64,000 nt of DNA from Roseobacter sp. (GCA_015665415.1 JADFAE010000017.1:108080-172079), one strand, 5' to 3'; shown: positions 1 through 10,135, counted from the first letter of the stretch. Notes: generated from the sequence alone by a model not told the origin. Program-made: numbers and translations.

Positions 1-1
1 C

Positions 2-352
2 TTTGTCTCGGGCCTGCGCGAATATCTGGGCGATACCGCCGGGACGCTGAAGGTCACCAATCTGGCCAAGTGGAAGACCACCGCCCAGATGGTGGCGATT
101 GCGACACTGTTTTCCCAGGGCATTTTTGAACATTTCCTGGTGATGTCTTCCTTTGGCATGGATGCACAGATCTATACCCAGATCATTGCCGGCGAGATGG
201 AAGATCTCTTTGGCCTGCGTTGGAAAGAGGCGGGGATGATCTGGTCGGGCCGTATCGGGCTGTGGCTGTTGTGGATTGCCGCCGCCCTGACCCTGATTAC
301 CGGGGCCGACTACATGCGCAAGGCGCTACCGCATTTGAAGGAGCCCCGCTGA
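2..352 (+). CDS. pgsA: CDP-diacylglycerol--glycerol-3-phosphate 3-phosphatidyltransferase, C-terminal part (5' truncated by window)
   Basis: Frame open from the window edge (FVSGLREYLGDTAGTLKVTNLAKWKTTAQM...), typical PgsA C-terminus; stop overlaps moaD ATG. Confidence 0.85.
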   Translation, partial: FVSGLREYLGDTAGTLKVTNLAKWKTTAQMVAIATLFSQGIFEHFLVMSSFGMDAQIYTQIIAGEMEDLFGLRWKEAGMIWSGRIGLWLLWIAAALTLITGADYMRKALPHLKEPR

Positions 353-597
353 TGGATATCGTTTACTTTGCCTGGGTGCGCGAACGCATTGGCCTGCCGC
401 GTGAGACGGTTGAGACAGAGGCCGTCACGGTTGCCGATCTGGTCACCGAACTGGTGGCCCGCGAGGAACGCTATGCCGCTGCCTTTGCCGATCTTTCAGC
501 TCTGCGGGTTGCCCTGGACCAGGAGCTATCGGAGTTTGATGCGCCTCTGGCCGGCGTGCGAGAGGTGGCCTTTTTCCCACCAATGACGGGGGGCTGA
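352..597 (+). CDS. moaD: Molybdopterin synthase small subunit MoaD
   Basis: ThiS/MoaD-like ~81 aa protein ending in FFPPMTGG (C-terminal GG); followed by moaE. Confidence 0.9.
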   Translation: MDIVYFAWVRERIGLPRETVETEAVTVADLVTELVAREERYAAAFADLSALRVALDQELSEFDAPLAGVREVAFFPPMTGG

Positions 598-601
598 AGC
601 G

Positions 602-1057
602 ATGCAAGTGCGCGTTCAGCAAGAGCGCTTCGATCTGGGGGCCGAAAGCGAGGCCTTTGCCGCCGGTGCTGCCGCGGCCGCCGGGGCCGGGGGTATCGTG
701 ACCTTCACCGGTGTGGTGCGCGACGCGGAGGGGGGCGGGTTGGCGGCGATGGAGATCGAGCATTACCCGGCGATGACCCAGAAGGCGCTAGAACAGATTG
801 CCTCGGAGGCGATGCAGCGCTGGAGTTTGGCGGATGCTCTTGTGATTCACCGCTACGGGCGGCTGGTGCCCGGTGAAAAGATCATGATGGTGGCCGCGGC
901 CGCGCGTCATCGCAAGGATGCTTTTGAAGCGGCGGAATTCCTGATGGACTATCTGAAGTCGCGCGCGCCCTTCTGGAAGAAAGAGATTCTGCACTCGGGT
1001 GCTGCCGGTTGGGTGCAGGCCAAAACCTCGGATGAGGACGCGTTGGAGCGTTGGTAA
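602..1057 (+). CDS. moaE: Molybdopterin synthase catalytic subunit MoaE
   Basis: MoaE-like motifs (GGIVTFTGVVRD, EHYPAMTQKALEQI, HRYGRLVPGE, FWKKE). Confidence 0.92.
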   Translation: MQVRVQQERFDLGAESEAFAAGAAAAAGAGGIVTFTGVVRDAEGGGLAAMEIEHYPAMTQKALEQIASEAMQRWSLADALVIHRYGRLVPGEKIMMVAAAARHRKDAFEAAEFLMDYLKSRAPFWKKEILHSGAAGWVQAKTSDEDALERW

Positions 1058-1233
1058 CCTGTCCTTTGGCGCTTGGTGTTGAGACCATCTGATCAAGCCA
1101 ATCCAGAGGCCAAAGACGGCGCTCTCCCGCCTGCTTTGGCAACATTCAAAGAATGTGCCTGCACAGTTGGGCCGGGCTCTGCCCTGCGGGCCGAGCCTTC
1201 TGGGGGCTTTGCCCCCTCGCGCAGGTGCGCTCA

Positions 1234-1320
1234 CCCCAGGATATTTCTAGCCAAATGAAGCCAGGACCCAGGTTGCCCAGGTTCGGATCTCTTCTTCAGT
1301 TGGCCCCAAATATCCCGGGG
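1234..1320. repeat. Imperfect inverted repeat, copy 1 (arms 1234-1260 and 1294-1320)
   Basis: CCCCAGGATATTTCTAGCCAAATGAAG versus reverse complement of the right arm CCCCGGGATATTTGGGGCCAACTGAAG (22/27 match); flanked by GC-rich mini-hairpins. Confidence 0.8.
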
Positions 1321-1372
1321 GGACGCCGAAGGCGGCTGGGGGCAGAGCCCCTTGCGGCGTAGCCGGTCTAGG

Positions 1373-1690
1373 TCAGTCCTGCTGCAGATAACTGCGCAGC
1401 TCTTCCGTTTCCCGCCGCGCATCGCGCAGTCCATCCATGGCAGCCCGCAGTTCGGCTTCGGTCTGTGTCAGCTGATTGGTCAGCTCCGCCTCGCGTTGCT
1501 GCAGATAGGTGATCGCCTGATCGCGGGTCTCTTCGGCCTCGTGCAGCTCCTGGCTCATCCGGTCGAGATCGGCCACATCGCTTTGGCGGACCTGGGTAAA
1601 ACGATGCACCAACCAATTGGCAAACCAGCCCAGGGCAAAGGCCGCAAACAGGATGATGGCAGTGGTGAGGATGAACTCTGTTCTGTTCAT
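1373..1690 (-). CDS. Hypothetical protein, N-terminal TM plus coiled coil
   Basis: 105-aa ORF (MNRTEFILTTAIILFAAFALGWFANWLVH...), overlaps the upstream OmpA-family gene by 4 bp. Confidence 0.75.
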   Translation of the reverse strand: MNRTEFILTTAIILFAAFALGWFANWLVHRFTQVRQSDVADLDRMSQELHEAEETRDQAITYLQQREAELTNQLTQTEAELRAAMDGLRDARRETEELRSYLQQD

Positions 1691-3603
1691 TGTCCGGAAG
1701 TCTCCTGTTCGGTGGTGCTGCTGGCATCATCTGTGACCCCTGATGCAGGCGCGGCGGCGGCGTCAAGGGTGGTTTCTCCTTCGACGCTGGTTTCGGGCAG
1801 GATCAGACGGAATTCGATCCGCCGATTGGCTTCGCGCCCCGCCTCACTGTCATTGGAGGCGATGGGCGCGCTTTCGCCATAACCGGTGGCGATGAAAGCC
1901 GCGGTGCGAATGCGCCGGGCCCGCAGCTCGTTGAGGATTGACTGGGCCCGGGACTGGCTCAGTGTTTGGTTCATCCCCTCCCGTCCCTGGCTGTCGGTAT
2001 GGCCCTGGATTTCCAGCCGCACCGGGCCACAGCGCTCGAGAATGCCTGCAATCTGATCAAGCACGATGCTACTGCCTGCCGCAACGGTGGCAGAGCCGGG
2101 CTCAAAGCTGATCTTGCCGCTGTCGCGCTGCACCGCCGAGAGCTGTGTTGCGCAGAGTTCTGCGGTCAGGGGCTGATCCTTGGGCTCTGGCGGCTTTTCA
2201 TAGGTGATGGCAAGCTCATAGCTTTCGGCCTCTCCCAGTTTGGCAGAGAGAAATCCGGAGACCTCGGCCAAGGTGTCTTCGCGATGGCTCATGCCGCGCA
2301 GCTGCAGATTGTCGGGGGTGACAGCAAGGGCACCGCGTTCGAGGTGGGACAGCGCCTCCAGCCCGGCCAGAACCCGTACTGGCCAGTCGGCGGGCAGATC
2401 TCCCACCACCCGGGTGGCGGTGTGAACCTGGTCAGAGCCAAAACGCGCCTTGGCATAGCTGCTGCTGATATCCCGCGAGATATCGCTGTCGATGCGTCCG
2501 CGCAGTTGCACCTGACCTTCGGGGGAAAGCGTGGCGGTAAAGAGTGGCGTGCCGCCGGCCTCTTCGCTGGCGGGGCTGGGCAACACCGCATGCAGGGCAA
2601 AGACTTCGGGCAGGGCGTTTTCCAACTCGCCCACCACCTTGTCGAACAGGGCCGGATCGGAGCCTTCGGCGGCGACCAGCGTAATATCGGCATTGGCAAT
2701 GGTGACAGTGCCCTGACCAAGTGCGGCCAGACTGGCAATGCTCAGCCCGCTGGCACGGGCCCATTTGGGTGAAGGCACGCCCATGCCGATGATGCAATCG
2801 GCGCGCCCCTGTAATCCGGCCGCGCGGGCGGCGCTGAGGATGGCATCCCGGCTTTCGGGGCTCTCGGCAGAGCAGGCATCAAAGCGCGGCCCCTCCGCGT
2901 CAATCAGGAAACGCAGGGTGAAGGGGGTGATCACCGGGCGGGCCGCGGTGATATCCAGCACCAGATGCAATTCCGGCGGTGCCATGCGGGTTAGCCGCTC
3001 CTGCAACAGCTCCTTTTCGGCTGCCGACACCGCCATGGTGGTGATCTTGATGGTTTCGGCATCCACTGAAATCTTGGCCCGAGGCAGCAGCTCCAGCGCC
3101 GAGGTGGCATAGCGCAGCGCTGCATCCCAGCCCTTTGGGGCCGGATAGGCGGCGGTTTCCAACAGGTCAGCCACCTGGCCAGAGGCGCCCAGGCCGGTCA
3201 GTTGTCGCAACAGATCCGCGCGGGACGAGGCCGCCGGGATCAAGCCAATGATCGATATGCCACTGTGGTTGCGCAGGATCTCTGCCGAAAACCGCGGGGG
3301 AGCGATGCCTTTGGACGGGGTCACCGACATATCGTCAATCACTCGGGTGGCATCGACGATCGTTCCTGCCAGAGAAATCACCGAGAACCGGCTGGCCTCG
3401 TCCGGGGCGGTGCCCTGCAGCAGAACCCGCAGCCCGTCGGCAGTGACCTCGGCCCAGCCCATGTTGCCTTCGTCCAGCGCGCGCCGCAGTGCAGTCTCGC
3501 TGTTGCGCTCGACGGCGCTCACCGCAAAGCTGGCAGCAATCAGGCTGACGCCGCCAGCGACAGCGAAGGTCAGGATTGGGATCAGAAGCGATGACAGGCG
3601 CAT
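1687..3603 (-). CDS. OmpA-family protein with N-terminal TM helix
   Basis: C-terminal OmpA peptidoglycan-binding signature (LEIQGHTDSQGREGMNQTLSQSRAQSILNELRARRI...NRRIEFRL); start chosen at MRLSSLLIPILTFAVAGG. Confidence 0.88.
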   Translation of the reverse strand: MRLSSLLIPILTFAVAGGVSLIAASFAVSAVERNSETALRRALDEGNMGWAEVTADGLRVLLQGTAPDEASRFSVISLAGTIVDATRVIDDMSVTPSKGIAPPRFSAEILRNHSGISIIGLIPAASSRADLLRQLTGLGASGQVADLLETAAYPAPKGWDAALRYATSALELLPRAKISVDAETIKITTMAVSAAEKELLQERLTRMAPPELHLVLDITAARPVITPFTLRFLIDAEGPRFDACSAESPESRDAILSAARAAGLQGRADCIIGMGVPSPKWARASGLSIASLAALGQGTVTIANADITLVAAEGSDPALFDKVVGELENALPEVFALHAVLPSPASEEAGGTPLFTATLSPEGQVQLRGRIDSDISRDISSSYAKARFGSDQVHTATRVVGDLPADWPVRVLAGLEALSHLERGALAVTPDNLQLRGMSHREDTLAEVSGFLSAKLGEAESYELAITYEKPPEPKDQPLTAELCATQLSAVQRDSGKISFEPGSATVAAGSSIVLDQIAGILERCGPVRLEIQGHTDSQGREGMNQTLSQSRAQSILNELRARRIRTAAFIATGYGESAPIASNDSEAGREANRRIEFRLILPETSVEGETTLDAAAAPASGVTDDASSTTEQETSGQ

Positions 3604-3663
3604 AAAGAGACTATTCCCCGGGATAATTGGGCCTTGTTTATAGGGGCAAGGGCTGTGGTTCAA

Positions 3664-4626
3664 TCATGTGAACATGGCGATGACAAAGAAAATAAGCGGA
3701 ATCAAGCCGGTATCTCGATTGAGCCGAAACAGCTGCAACAGACGCGGGTTGTTCTCGGCGTCAAAACTCCGCAATTGCCAGGTCATATGCCAGCCCATGG
3801 CCCAGGGGCCAACCAGGGCCAGGCCCAGTGCCCAGTAATCATTGTCGAGATCCAGGGCCAGAATGATTGCCAGTGCCATCAGGCTGACGGTGCCGACGAT
3901 AAAGCGACGCAGCCAGGCCGGGGTGTTGTCGCCAAACAGCCGGGCGGTGGATTTGACCCCGATCAGCGCATCATCTTCGGTGTCCTGGTGGGCATAGATG
4001 GTGTCGTAAAACAGCGTCCAGGAAATGCCTGCGAAATACAGAAACACTGCGGGCCAATGCAGCGCACCGGTATGGGCGGTCCAGGCCCAGAGTGCGCCCC
4101 AGTTGAAGGCCAGCCCCAAAAACACCTGCGGCCACCAGGTAAAGCGCTTGGCAAAGGGGTAGATCGCCACAGGCAGCAGCGCCAGAATGCCCATCGCAAT
4201 GGCCATGGCATTGAAGGTTAGAAGGATGCTAAAGGAAATCAGCGCCTGCAGCACCATCCAGACCGCCGCGCCGCGCACAGTCACCTGACCCGAGGGGATG
4301 GGGCGCGACCGGGTGCGCTCGACAGCGCCGTCAAAATTGCGATCAGTGATGTCATTCCAGGTGCAGCCCGCGCCGCGCATCAGCCAGGCCCCTAGCGCGC
4401 AGGCCACGGCAATCCACAGATCCTGCCAGCCCAGATTGCCATCCCAGAGTACCGCCAGGGCCAGCCCCCACCAGCAGGGGATCAAGAGCAGCCAGGTGCC
4501 GATGGGCCGATCCGCGCGGCTGAGCCGCAGATAGGGGCGGCTCCACTCTGGTGCATATCGATCAACCCAGTTGTCTTTGACCGCATCTGCGACCTGACCA
4601 TCTGGTTTTGGCGCGTCACCTTGCAT
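3664..4626 (-). CDS. ubiA: 4-hydroxybenzoate polyprenyltransferase
   Basis: UbiA motifs (GAGCTWNDITDRNFDGAVERTRSRPIPSG; YDTIYAHQDTEDDALIGVKSTA); start trimmed from the long ORF that overlaps rsmE. Confidence 0.93.
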   Translation of the reverse strand: MQGDAPKPDGQVADAVKDNWVDRYAPEWSRPYLRLSRADRPIGTWLLLIPCWWGLALAVLWDGNLGWQDLWIAVACALGAWLMRGAGCTWNDITDRNFDGAVERTRSRPIPSGQVTVRGAAVWMVLQALISFSILLTFNAMAIAMGILALLPVAIYPFAKRFTWWPQVFLGLAFNWGALWAWTAHTGALHWPAVFLYFAGISWTLFYDTIYAHQDTEDDALIGVKSTARLFGDNTPAWLRRFIVGTVSLMALAIILALDLDNDYWALGLALVGPWAMGWHMTWQLRSFDAENNPRLLQLFRLNRDTGLIPLIFFVIAMFT

Positions 4627-4638
4627 ATGTAGGGCCTC

Positions 4639-5385
4639 ATGAGTGCAAAAATCAGACTGTATGTAGAGCACCCCTTGGGTGCAGGGCAATCCATTCCTCT
4701 GGAGAAGGATCAGGCGCATTACCTGTTCGGGGTGATGCGGCAGCCACTGGGCGGCCATGTGGCGCTGTTCAACGGCACCGATGGTGAATGGCAGGCCGAG
4801 ATCACCGAGGCCGGCAAGCGCGGCGGCACGCTGACCTGTGTCGCCCAGAGCAAGCCCTTGCAAATGCCACCGGATCTGTGGCTGATCTTTGCCCCGATCA
4901 AAAAGGCGCGCACCGATTTCATCGTCGAAAAAGCCGCCGAAATGGGCGCGGCGCGCATCCTGCCGGTGGGCACCGAATATACCAATTCCGAACGGATCAG
5001 ACAGGACCGGCTGCAGGCCCATGCCGTCGAGGCCGCAGAGCAATGCGGCGGCACCTATGTGCCTGAGGTCTGTGATTTGCAAAAACTCTCGCGCCTGCTG
5101 GATCACTGGCCCGTCGAGCGTCAGTTGATGTTCTGCGACGAGGGTGAGGTGGGCCAGCGGCGGTTCTTGGATGCGGCGCAGGAGGGAGGCGCGAAGCAAG
5201 GGGCAACAGCCACGCCCTGGGCCATCCTCATCGGCCCCGAGGGGGGATTCTCCGACAAGGAGCGCAAACGCTTGCACGCGATGCAGCAGGCCCATGTGGT
5301 CAGCCTTGGCCCGCGAATCCTGCGCGCCGATACGGCTGCCGTGGCCGCCCTGACCCTGTGGCAGCAGCGACTTGGGGATTGGTGA
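4639..5385 (+). CDS. rsmE: 16S rRNA (uracil(1498)-N(3))-methyltransferase
   Basis: RsmE features (KKARTDFIVEKAAEMG, LIGPEGGFSDKE, LGPRILRADTAAV). Confidence 0.93.
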   Translation: MSAKIRLYVEHPLGAGQSIPLEKDQAHYLFGVMRQPLGGHVALFNGTDGEWQAEITEAGKRGGTLTCVAQSKPLQMPPDLWLIFAPIKKARTDFIVEKAAEMGAARILPVGTEYTNSERIRQDRLQAHAVEAAEQCGGTYVPEVCDLQKLSRLLDHWPVERQLMFCDEGEVGQRRFLDAAQEGGAKQGATATPWAILIGPEGGFSDKERKRLHAMQQAHVVSLGPRILRADTAAVAALTLWQQRLGDW

Positions 5386-6272
5386 TGCTGCGCCGCGCCA
5401 CCCAAGCAGATTTGCCTGCGATAGAGACCTTCCTGGCGCCGCGGGGCGCGACGTCGATGTTCCTGTCCGGCAATTTGCGCGACTATGGCCTTGGCGCGGA
5501 CCAGGTGCAGGACCATCCCAAGAGCATGACGCTGTGGTTCAGTGAATGCGCGGGGGTGGTTGCAAATGTTTTTGGTTTTGCCAAGGCCGGGTATTTTGTC
5601 TTTGAAGCGCCAAGCTTTGATCCGGATATGGCTTTTGATCTGCGTCAGGTCTTGTCGGGGCGCATTCTGCGCGGCCTCAATGGTGCGGCTGAGCAGGTCG
5701 ATGTTGTTGTCACGGCTTTGGCCCTGCAGACAGAGGCGGCCGTCCTGGATGAGGTTGAGCCACATTACCGACTGTCCTTGGCAGATCTTGAGGTCCCGGT
5801 GGGGCGCAGCGCTTTGCGCCCGGCCCATTCCGGCGATCTGGATCTGTTGACCGATTGGCGCATGGCCTCGGAGGTCGAGATCCTGGGTGGCAGCGACAAT
5901 CCCGAAAACCGGGCCTATGCGCGTGCCAGCCTGCAGGAGTTGTTGGCGGCCGATCGTCTGCGTCTGCTGGAGGAGGAGGGGAGGCCCGTGGCGATGACCA
6001 ATTTCAATGCAGCCCTGCCGGAAATTGTTCAGGTGGGCGGTGTCTATACGCCGCCGGATCTGCGCGGGCTGGGCCATGCCCGCCGCGCTGTGGCGCTGCA
6101 TCTGGATGAGGCGCGCAAGAGCGGGGTGAAAGAGGCGATCCTCTTTGCCGCCAATCCTGCTGCCGCCCGCGCTTATGAAGCCATTGGCTTTGTGCAAATT
6201 GGCGGCTATCGCATTGTAAATTTTGATCCAGGCATCACATTGGGAGAAACCCAACTGGGAGAGCTGTCATGA
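5385..6272 (+). CDS. GNAT-family N-acetyltransferase
   Basis: C-terminal GNAT signature (VGGVYTPPDLRGLGHARRAVALHLDEARKSG); start overlaps rsmE stop. Confidence 0.82.
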   Translation: MLRRATQADLPAIETFLAPRGATSMFLSGNLRDYGLGADQVQDHPKSMTLWFSECAGVVANVFGFAKAGYFVFEAPSFDPDMAFDLRQVLSGRILRGLNGAAEQVDVVVTALALQTEAAVLDEVEPHYRLSLADLEVPVGRSALRPAHSGDLDLLTDWRMASEVEILGGSDNPENRAYARASLQELLAADRLRLLEEEGRPVAMTNFNAALPEIVQVGGVYTPPDLRGLGHARRAVALHLDEARKSGVKEAILFAANPAAARAYEAIGFVQIGGYRIVNFDPGITLGETQLGELS

Positions 6273-6796
6273 GTTTCATTCGTCCCGAGGCCCGTGTCGC
6301 CATTTGGCGCTGGCGCGAGTTGATCGTTGCGGCGCTGATGCTGTTGGTGGGGCTGAAATGGGCCTTCACCTCCTTTGGGGTGACGGCGGCCACTGGCTGG
6401 GCGCTGATTGTCATCGGGCTGGTCATTGCCGTCATCGGTGCCCAGAGGCTGCGCTTTCGTCTTGGCGCCGGTGGTCCCGGCGTGGTGCAGGTGGACGAGG
6501 GGCAGATTGCCTATTTTGGGCCGCTGACCGGTGGCGCGGTGGCAGCCTCTGAGCTGCTGCGCCTGCGCCTGGATCATACGGCCAAACCGCCCCACTGGGT
6601 GTTGGAGCAGGAGGGGCAGGCCCCTCTGGCGATTCCGGTCAATGCCGAAGGCCATGAGGCGCTGTTTGATGTCTTTGCCGCACTGCCGGGCCTCAGGACC
6701 GAACGCATGCTGGCGGAGCTGCGCCGTCAGGGCCCTCACCAGGTCGTGATCTGGGAGCGCAGCTCCAGTCGTCCGCCGCAGCACAGGCTGCATTGA
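6269..6796 (+). CDS. Hypothetical membrane protein
   Basis: 175-aa ORF with two predicted TM helices, overlaps the upstream stop. Confidence 0.75.
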   Translation: MSFIRPEARVAIWRWRELIVAALMLLVGLKWAFTSFGVTAATGWALIVIGLVIAVIGAQRLRFRLGAGGPGVVQVDEGQIAYFGPLTGGAVAASELLRLRLDHTAKPPHWVLEQEGQAPLAIPVNAEGHEALFDVFAALPGLRTERMLAELRRQGPHQVVIWERSSSRPPQHRLH

Positions 6797-6853
6797 CACT
6801 GGTGGCGATTCCGCTCACCACTGACTGCTGAATATAGAAACCTACAGGACGGA

Positions 6854-8233
6854 GTGCCCGGCATGTCCATTCCCCAGTCCGGCGGCGGACCCATTGAACG
6901 CCACGAAGATCTGGCCGAGTATCTGGCCAGCGGCTGCAAGCCACGCGATGCCTGGCGCATCGGCACCGAGCACGAAAAGTTCGGCTATTGCAAAGACACG
7001 CTCAAGCCGCTGCCCTTTGACGGCGAGCGCTCGATTGTGGCGGTGCTGCAGGGGCTGCGCGATACCTATGGCTGGTCGCCGGTTACCGAAGGCGGCAACC
7101 TGATCGGGCTGGAAAAAGACGGCGCCAATGTGAGTCTGGAACCGGGCGGCGCGCTGGAGCTGTCAGGGGCGCCGCTGGAGACCATCCACGAGACCTGCGA
7201 TGAGGTGAACAACCACCTGCGCGAGGTCAAGGATATCTCTGACAAGATTGGCGTGGGCTTTATCGGCTTGGGGGCTGCCCCGATCTGGTCGCATGACGAA
7301 ATGCCGCTTATGCCCAAGGGCCGCTATCGTCTGATGAATGACTACATGGCACAGGTGGGCACCATGGGGCGCGACATGATGCGCCGCACCACCACGGTGC
7401 AGGTCAATATCGATTTTGGCTCTGAGGCTGACATGGTGCAGAAACTGCGCGTGGCACTGGCGTTGCAGCCGGTGGCGACGGCACTGTTTGCCAATTCGCC
7501 CTTCTTTGACGGCAAACCCAATGGCCACAAGTCCTGGCGCAGCAAAATCTGGCGGCATCTGGATGACAGCCGCACTGGCATGTTGCCCTTTGTCTTTGAC
7601 GAGGGCTTTGGTTTTGAAGCCTATGTGCAATATGCGCTCGATGTGCCGATGTATTTTGTCTATCGCGACGGCGAATATATCAATGCGCTGGGCATGTCTT
7701 TCCGCGACTTCCTGCAGGGCAAACTACCGGCCCTGCCGGGTGAGACGCCAACCATGTCGGATTGGGCAGACCATCTGACCACCGCTTTTCCAGAGGCGCG
7801 GATCAAGAAATACATGGAGATGCGCGGTGCCGATGGCGGTCCCTGGCGTCGTCTTTGTGCCTTGCCCGCGTTCTGGGTCGGGCTGAGCTATGATCAATCA
7901 GCACTGGATGCGGCCTGGGATCTGGTCAAGGGGTGGGACGCCGAGACCCGCGAGGGGCTGCGGGTTGCCGCCTCACGCGAGGGGCTGCAGGCTGAGGTGA
8001 ATGGCATCAAGATGCATGATCTGGCGCGCGAAGTGGTTGCGATCTCTGAAAGCGGTTTGAAGAACCGCGCCCGCCCCGGTGCAGGTGGCTTGGTGCCGGA
8101 TGAGACCCATTTCCTGAATGCGCTGAAAGACAGTCTCGACAGCGGAAAGGTGCCTGCGGATGAGCTGCTGGAGCGCTATCATGGCGATTGGAATGGGGAT
8201 CTGAGCCGGATCTATGCCGATTACAGCTACTGA
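6854..8233 (+). CDS. gshA: Glutamate--cysteine ligase
   Basis: Alphaproteobacterial/plant-type GCL motifs (WRIGTEHEKFGY, MRRTTTVQVNIDFGSEADM, PALPGETPTMSDWADHLTTAFPEARIKKYMEMRGADGG). Confidence 0.93.
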   Translation: MPGMSIPQSGGGPIERHEDLAEYLASGCKPRDAWRIGTEHEKFGYCKDTLKPLPFDGERSIVAVLQGLRDTYGWSPVTEGGNLIGLEKDGANVSLEPGGALELSGAPLETIHETCDEVNNHLREVKDISDKIGVGFIGLGAAPIWSHDEMPLMPKGRYRLMNDYMAQVGTMGRDMMRRTTTVQVNIDFGSEADMVQKLRVALALQPVATALFANSPFFDGKPNGHKSWRSKIWRHLDDSRTGMLPFVFDEGFGFEAYVQYALDVPMYFVYRDGEYINALGMSFRDFLQGKLPALPGETPTMSDWADHLTTAFPEARIKKYMEMRGADGGPWRRLCALPAFWVGLSYDQSALDAAWDLVKGWDAETREGLRVAASREGLQAEVNGIKMHDLAREVVAISESGLKNRARPGAGGLVPDETHFLNALKDSLDSGKVPADELLERYHGDWNGDLSRIYADYSY

Positions 8234-8253
8234 AGATCCTCAAATGAAATGAC

Positions 8254-8286
8254 AAAAAGGGGGGCGCCGCTGAGGGGCCCCTTTTT
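8254..8286. terminator. Rho-independent terminator (bidirectional)
   Basis: AAAAAGGGGGGCGCCGCTGAGGGGCCCCTTTTT between convergent gshA and desaturase genes. Confidence 0.8.
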
Positions 8287-8348
8287 CTTGCCCTGCTGCG
8301 CCAGCGGCGCCTGCGGATGTGGTGCAACTGGCGAGGCCCCCTAGGGGC

Positions 8349-9167
8349 TTAGGTCGCGCGATCAAACCAGGGCAGCACCGGTTGACGCGCGGCTGCATAG
8401 CCGGGCACCTGCGAATCCAGTCGCGCCGCCAGATCGGGCAGTCGGCTGACGGGAACCTTGGGAAAGAGGTGGTGTTCGCGGTGGTAGAACATCAGATAGG
8501 CGGCCCGCGCCAGCACCCCGCGCTGGCTGCGTCCGGCCAGACCTGTGTGCGCGGTGCCCTGATGGGTGACCCAGACGGCAAAGAAGGCCGTGAGACACTG
8601 CGCCAGCGCCATGGCCACCAGATGCAGCAGAAGAAACCCGAAACCGCTCAGCAGGGTCAGCGCTAGGGCCAGCGCAACGCCAAGCCCATCACGCAGCATC
8701 CGCATGCGCCATTTGCGCCCGCCGCCCTGCCAGCAATGGCGGATCAGATCCAGTGGAAACCGCGGCCCGTAGCGCAGCACCTGAGCCGCTGACATATGAC
8801 CGCAGCGCCCCTCCAGATCCTTTGGACCCATGGCGTGGCGGTGATGCTGCATATGGCTCCAGGCGACGGAAGTGTTGCAGCCCATCATCAGCGCGCTGAG
8901 CAGATGCAACAGGGCAATGTCGCCGCGCCGGGGCAGGCCCAGATTGCCGTGGATCGCCTCGTGGTTCAGTCGCAGCGCGCAGAGAAAGAACATGAAGTTG
9001 GCGAGTGCTCCGGCTGGCCAAAACGGTGAGGCATAAAGCCCCCAGGAGAACAGCAGCCAGGGCAGCGGCAGGGTCAGCTCACCCCAGCACTGGCGGTGGG
9101 TGACTGGCAGCAAGTCCTGGCAGTTCACATTGCGTGGTGTCTCTTCTCCGGCGCGGGGCGGGCACAT
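8349..9167 (-). CDS. Fatty acid desaturase family protein
   Basis: Histidine boxes HEAIHG, HMQHHRHA, HREHHLFP in a multi-TM protein. Confidence 0.85.
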   Translation of the reverse strand: MCPPRAGEETPRNVNCQDLLPVTHRQCWGELTLPLPWLLFSWGLYASPFWPAGALANFMFFLCALRLNHEAIHGNLGLPRRGDIALLHLLSALMMGCNTSVAWSHMQHHRHAMGPKDLEGRCGHMSAAQVLRYGPRFPLDLIRHCWQGGGRKWRMRMLRDGLGVALALALTLLSGFGFLLLHLVAMALAQCLTAFFAVWVTHQGTAHTGLAGRSQRGVLARAAYLMFYHREHHLFPKVPVSRLPDLAARLDSQVPGYAAARQPVLPWFDRAT

Positions 9168-9190
9168 GTGTACTCCTTTCTAGAGTGGCT

Positions 9191-9583
9191 TCAGGCGGGG
9201 TGCGCGATTTCTGCAGGGGGCGTAGATTTGCTCGTTTCTGCAGGTAGAGCGGATTGAGCCCCTTGCACCGCCTCGCGCACCACAGCGCGCAGGGTTGCCA
9301 CCGCATGAGAAAACCCGAGCCCCAGGCAGATCGCCACCAGTCCCAGGGCCGGGAGCAGGGCAAGTAAACCGCCCTCGAGCAGAGGAATTGCGGCCCCGAT
9401 CAGGATGACACCGCCCAATCCCACCATGGCGTAGCCGCTGGCGATGGTCACGGCGGCTGCTTTGGCGGCGCGCCCGGATCGGGGGCAATCCCCCAGCAGG
9501 GTTCCGATTCTGAGGATCATCAGAGCCATGGCCAGAAGCATCATGAGTGCAAGGCCGAGGTAGAGGGTGATTTCAATCAACAT
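9191..9583 (-). CDS. Hypothetical membrane protein
   Basis: 130-aa hydrophobic ORF in a tight same-strand run with its neighbours. Confidence 0.65.
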   Translation of the reverse strand: MLIEITLYLGLALMMLLAMALMILRIGTLLGDCPRSGRAAKAAAVTIASGYAMVGLGGVILIGAAIPLLEGGLLALLPALGLVAICLGLGFSHAVATLRAVVREAVQGAQSALPAETSKSTPPAEIAHPA

Positions 9584-10080
9584 GGAGTTTTCCTTTCAAT
9601 ATCAGATGGGTTGTTGGTGCGTTGGCGCGCCATATTGCGGTAGCTCAGCCAGAACACACTGCCCCAGATGAATGAGAAGGGAATGCCCCAAAGCATTACA
9701 TCCACGACGCCGCTGGCTGAGTTTCCGAATGGGGCCATCTTTTTGTCAGTAAGGTGGCGAAGGGCTGTGTAATAGATTGGTGTCCCGAGGACATTTGCAC
9801 CAAGGCTGGATAGAATAGTCCAAGGGCTCGGTCCCATGTATTTGAGCGTGATCCAAAGGGCGGGGCCGCCGAACAAGAGCCAGGGAAGGTAGCCATACCA
9901 AACAGCAAAAACCGGGATCAGCAGAAACCAAAGAAGCGGAGTCAAAAGGAGCCATACAAATAGAACTACGGAGAGAAAAGGCGTACCAAAGAGAGCCAAA
10001 AGAAAGTCGGTCACATTTGGAGCTTCATGCCCTGACGGATGAAGAGTAGAGCTACCTGAATTGTCAGTTATTTCTGTCAT
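9577..10080 (-). CDS. Hypothetical membrane protein
   Basis: 167-aa hydrophobic ORF overlapping the next gene; looks AT-richer than its surroundings. Confidence 0.65.
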   Translation of the reverse strand: MTEITDNSGSSTLHPSGHEAPNVTDFLLALFGTPFLSVVLFVWLLLTPLLWFLLIPVFAVWYGYLPWLLFGGPALWITLKYMGPSPWTILSSLGANVLGTPIYYTALRHLTDKKMAPFGNSASGVVDVMLWGIPFSFIWGSVFWLSYRNMARQRTNNPSDIERKTPC

Positions 10081-10135
10081 TTGAGAAATGTCCTCGCAAA
10101 ATTTTTTGAGATCCAGGGCTACCTGCCCCTAGGGA

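Noticed and set aside
5121-6254. 377-aa minus-strand ORF over rsmE/GNAT
   Set aside because: Antisense shadow; contains no conserved motif
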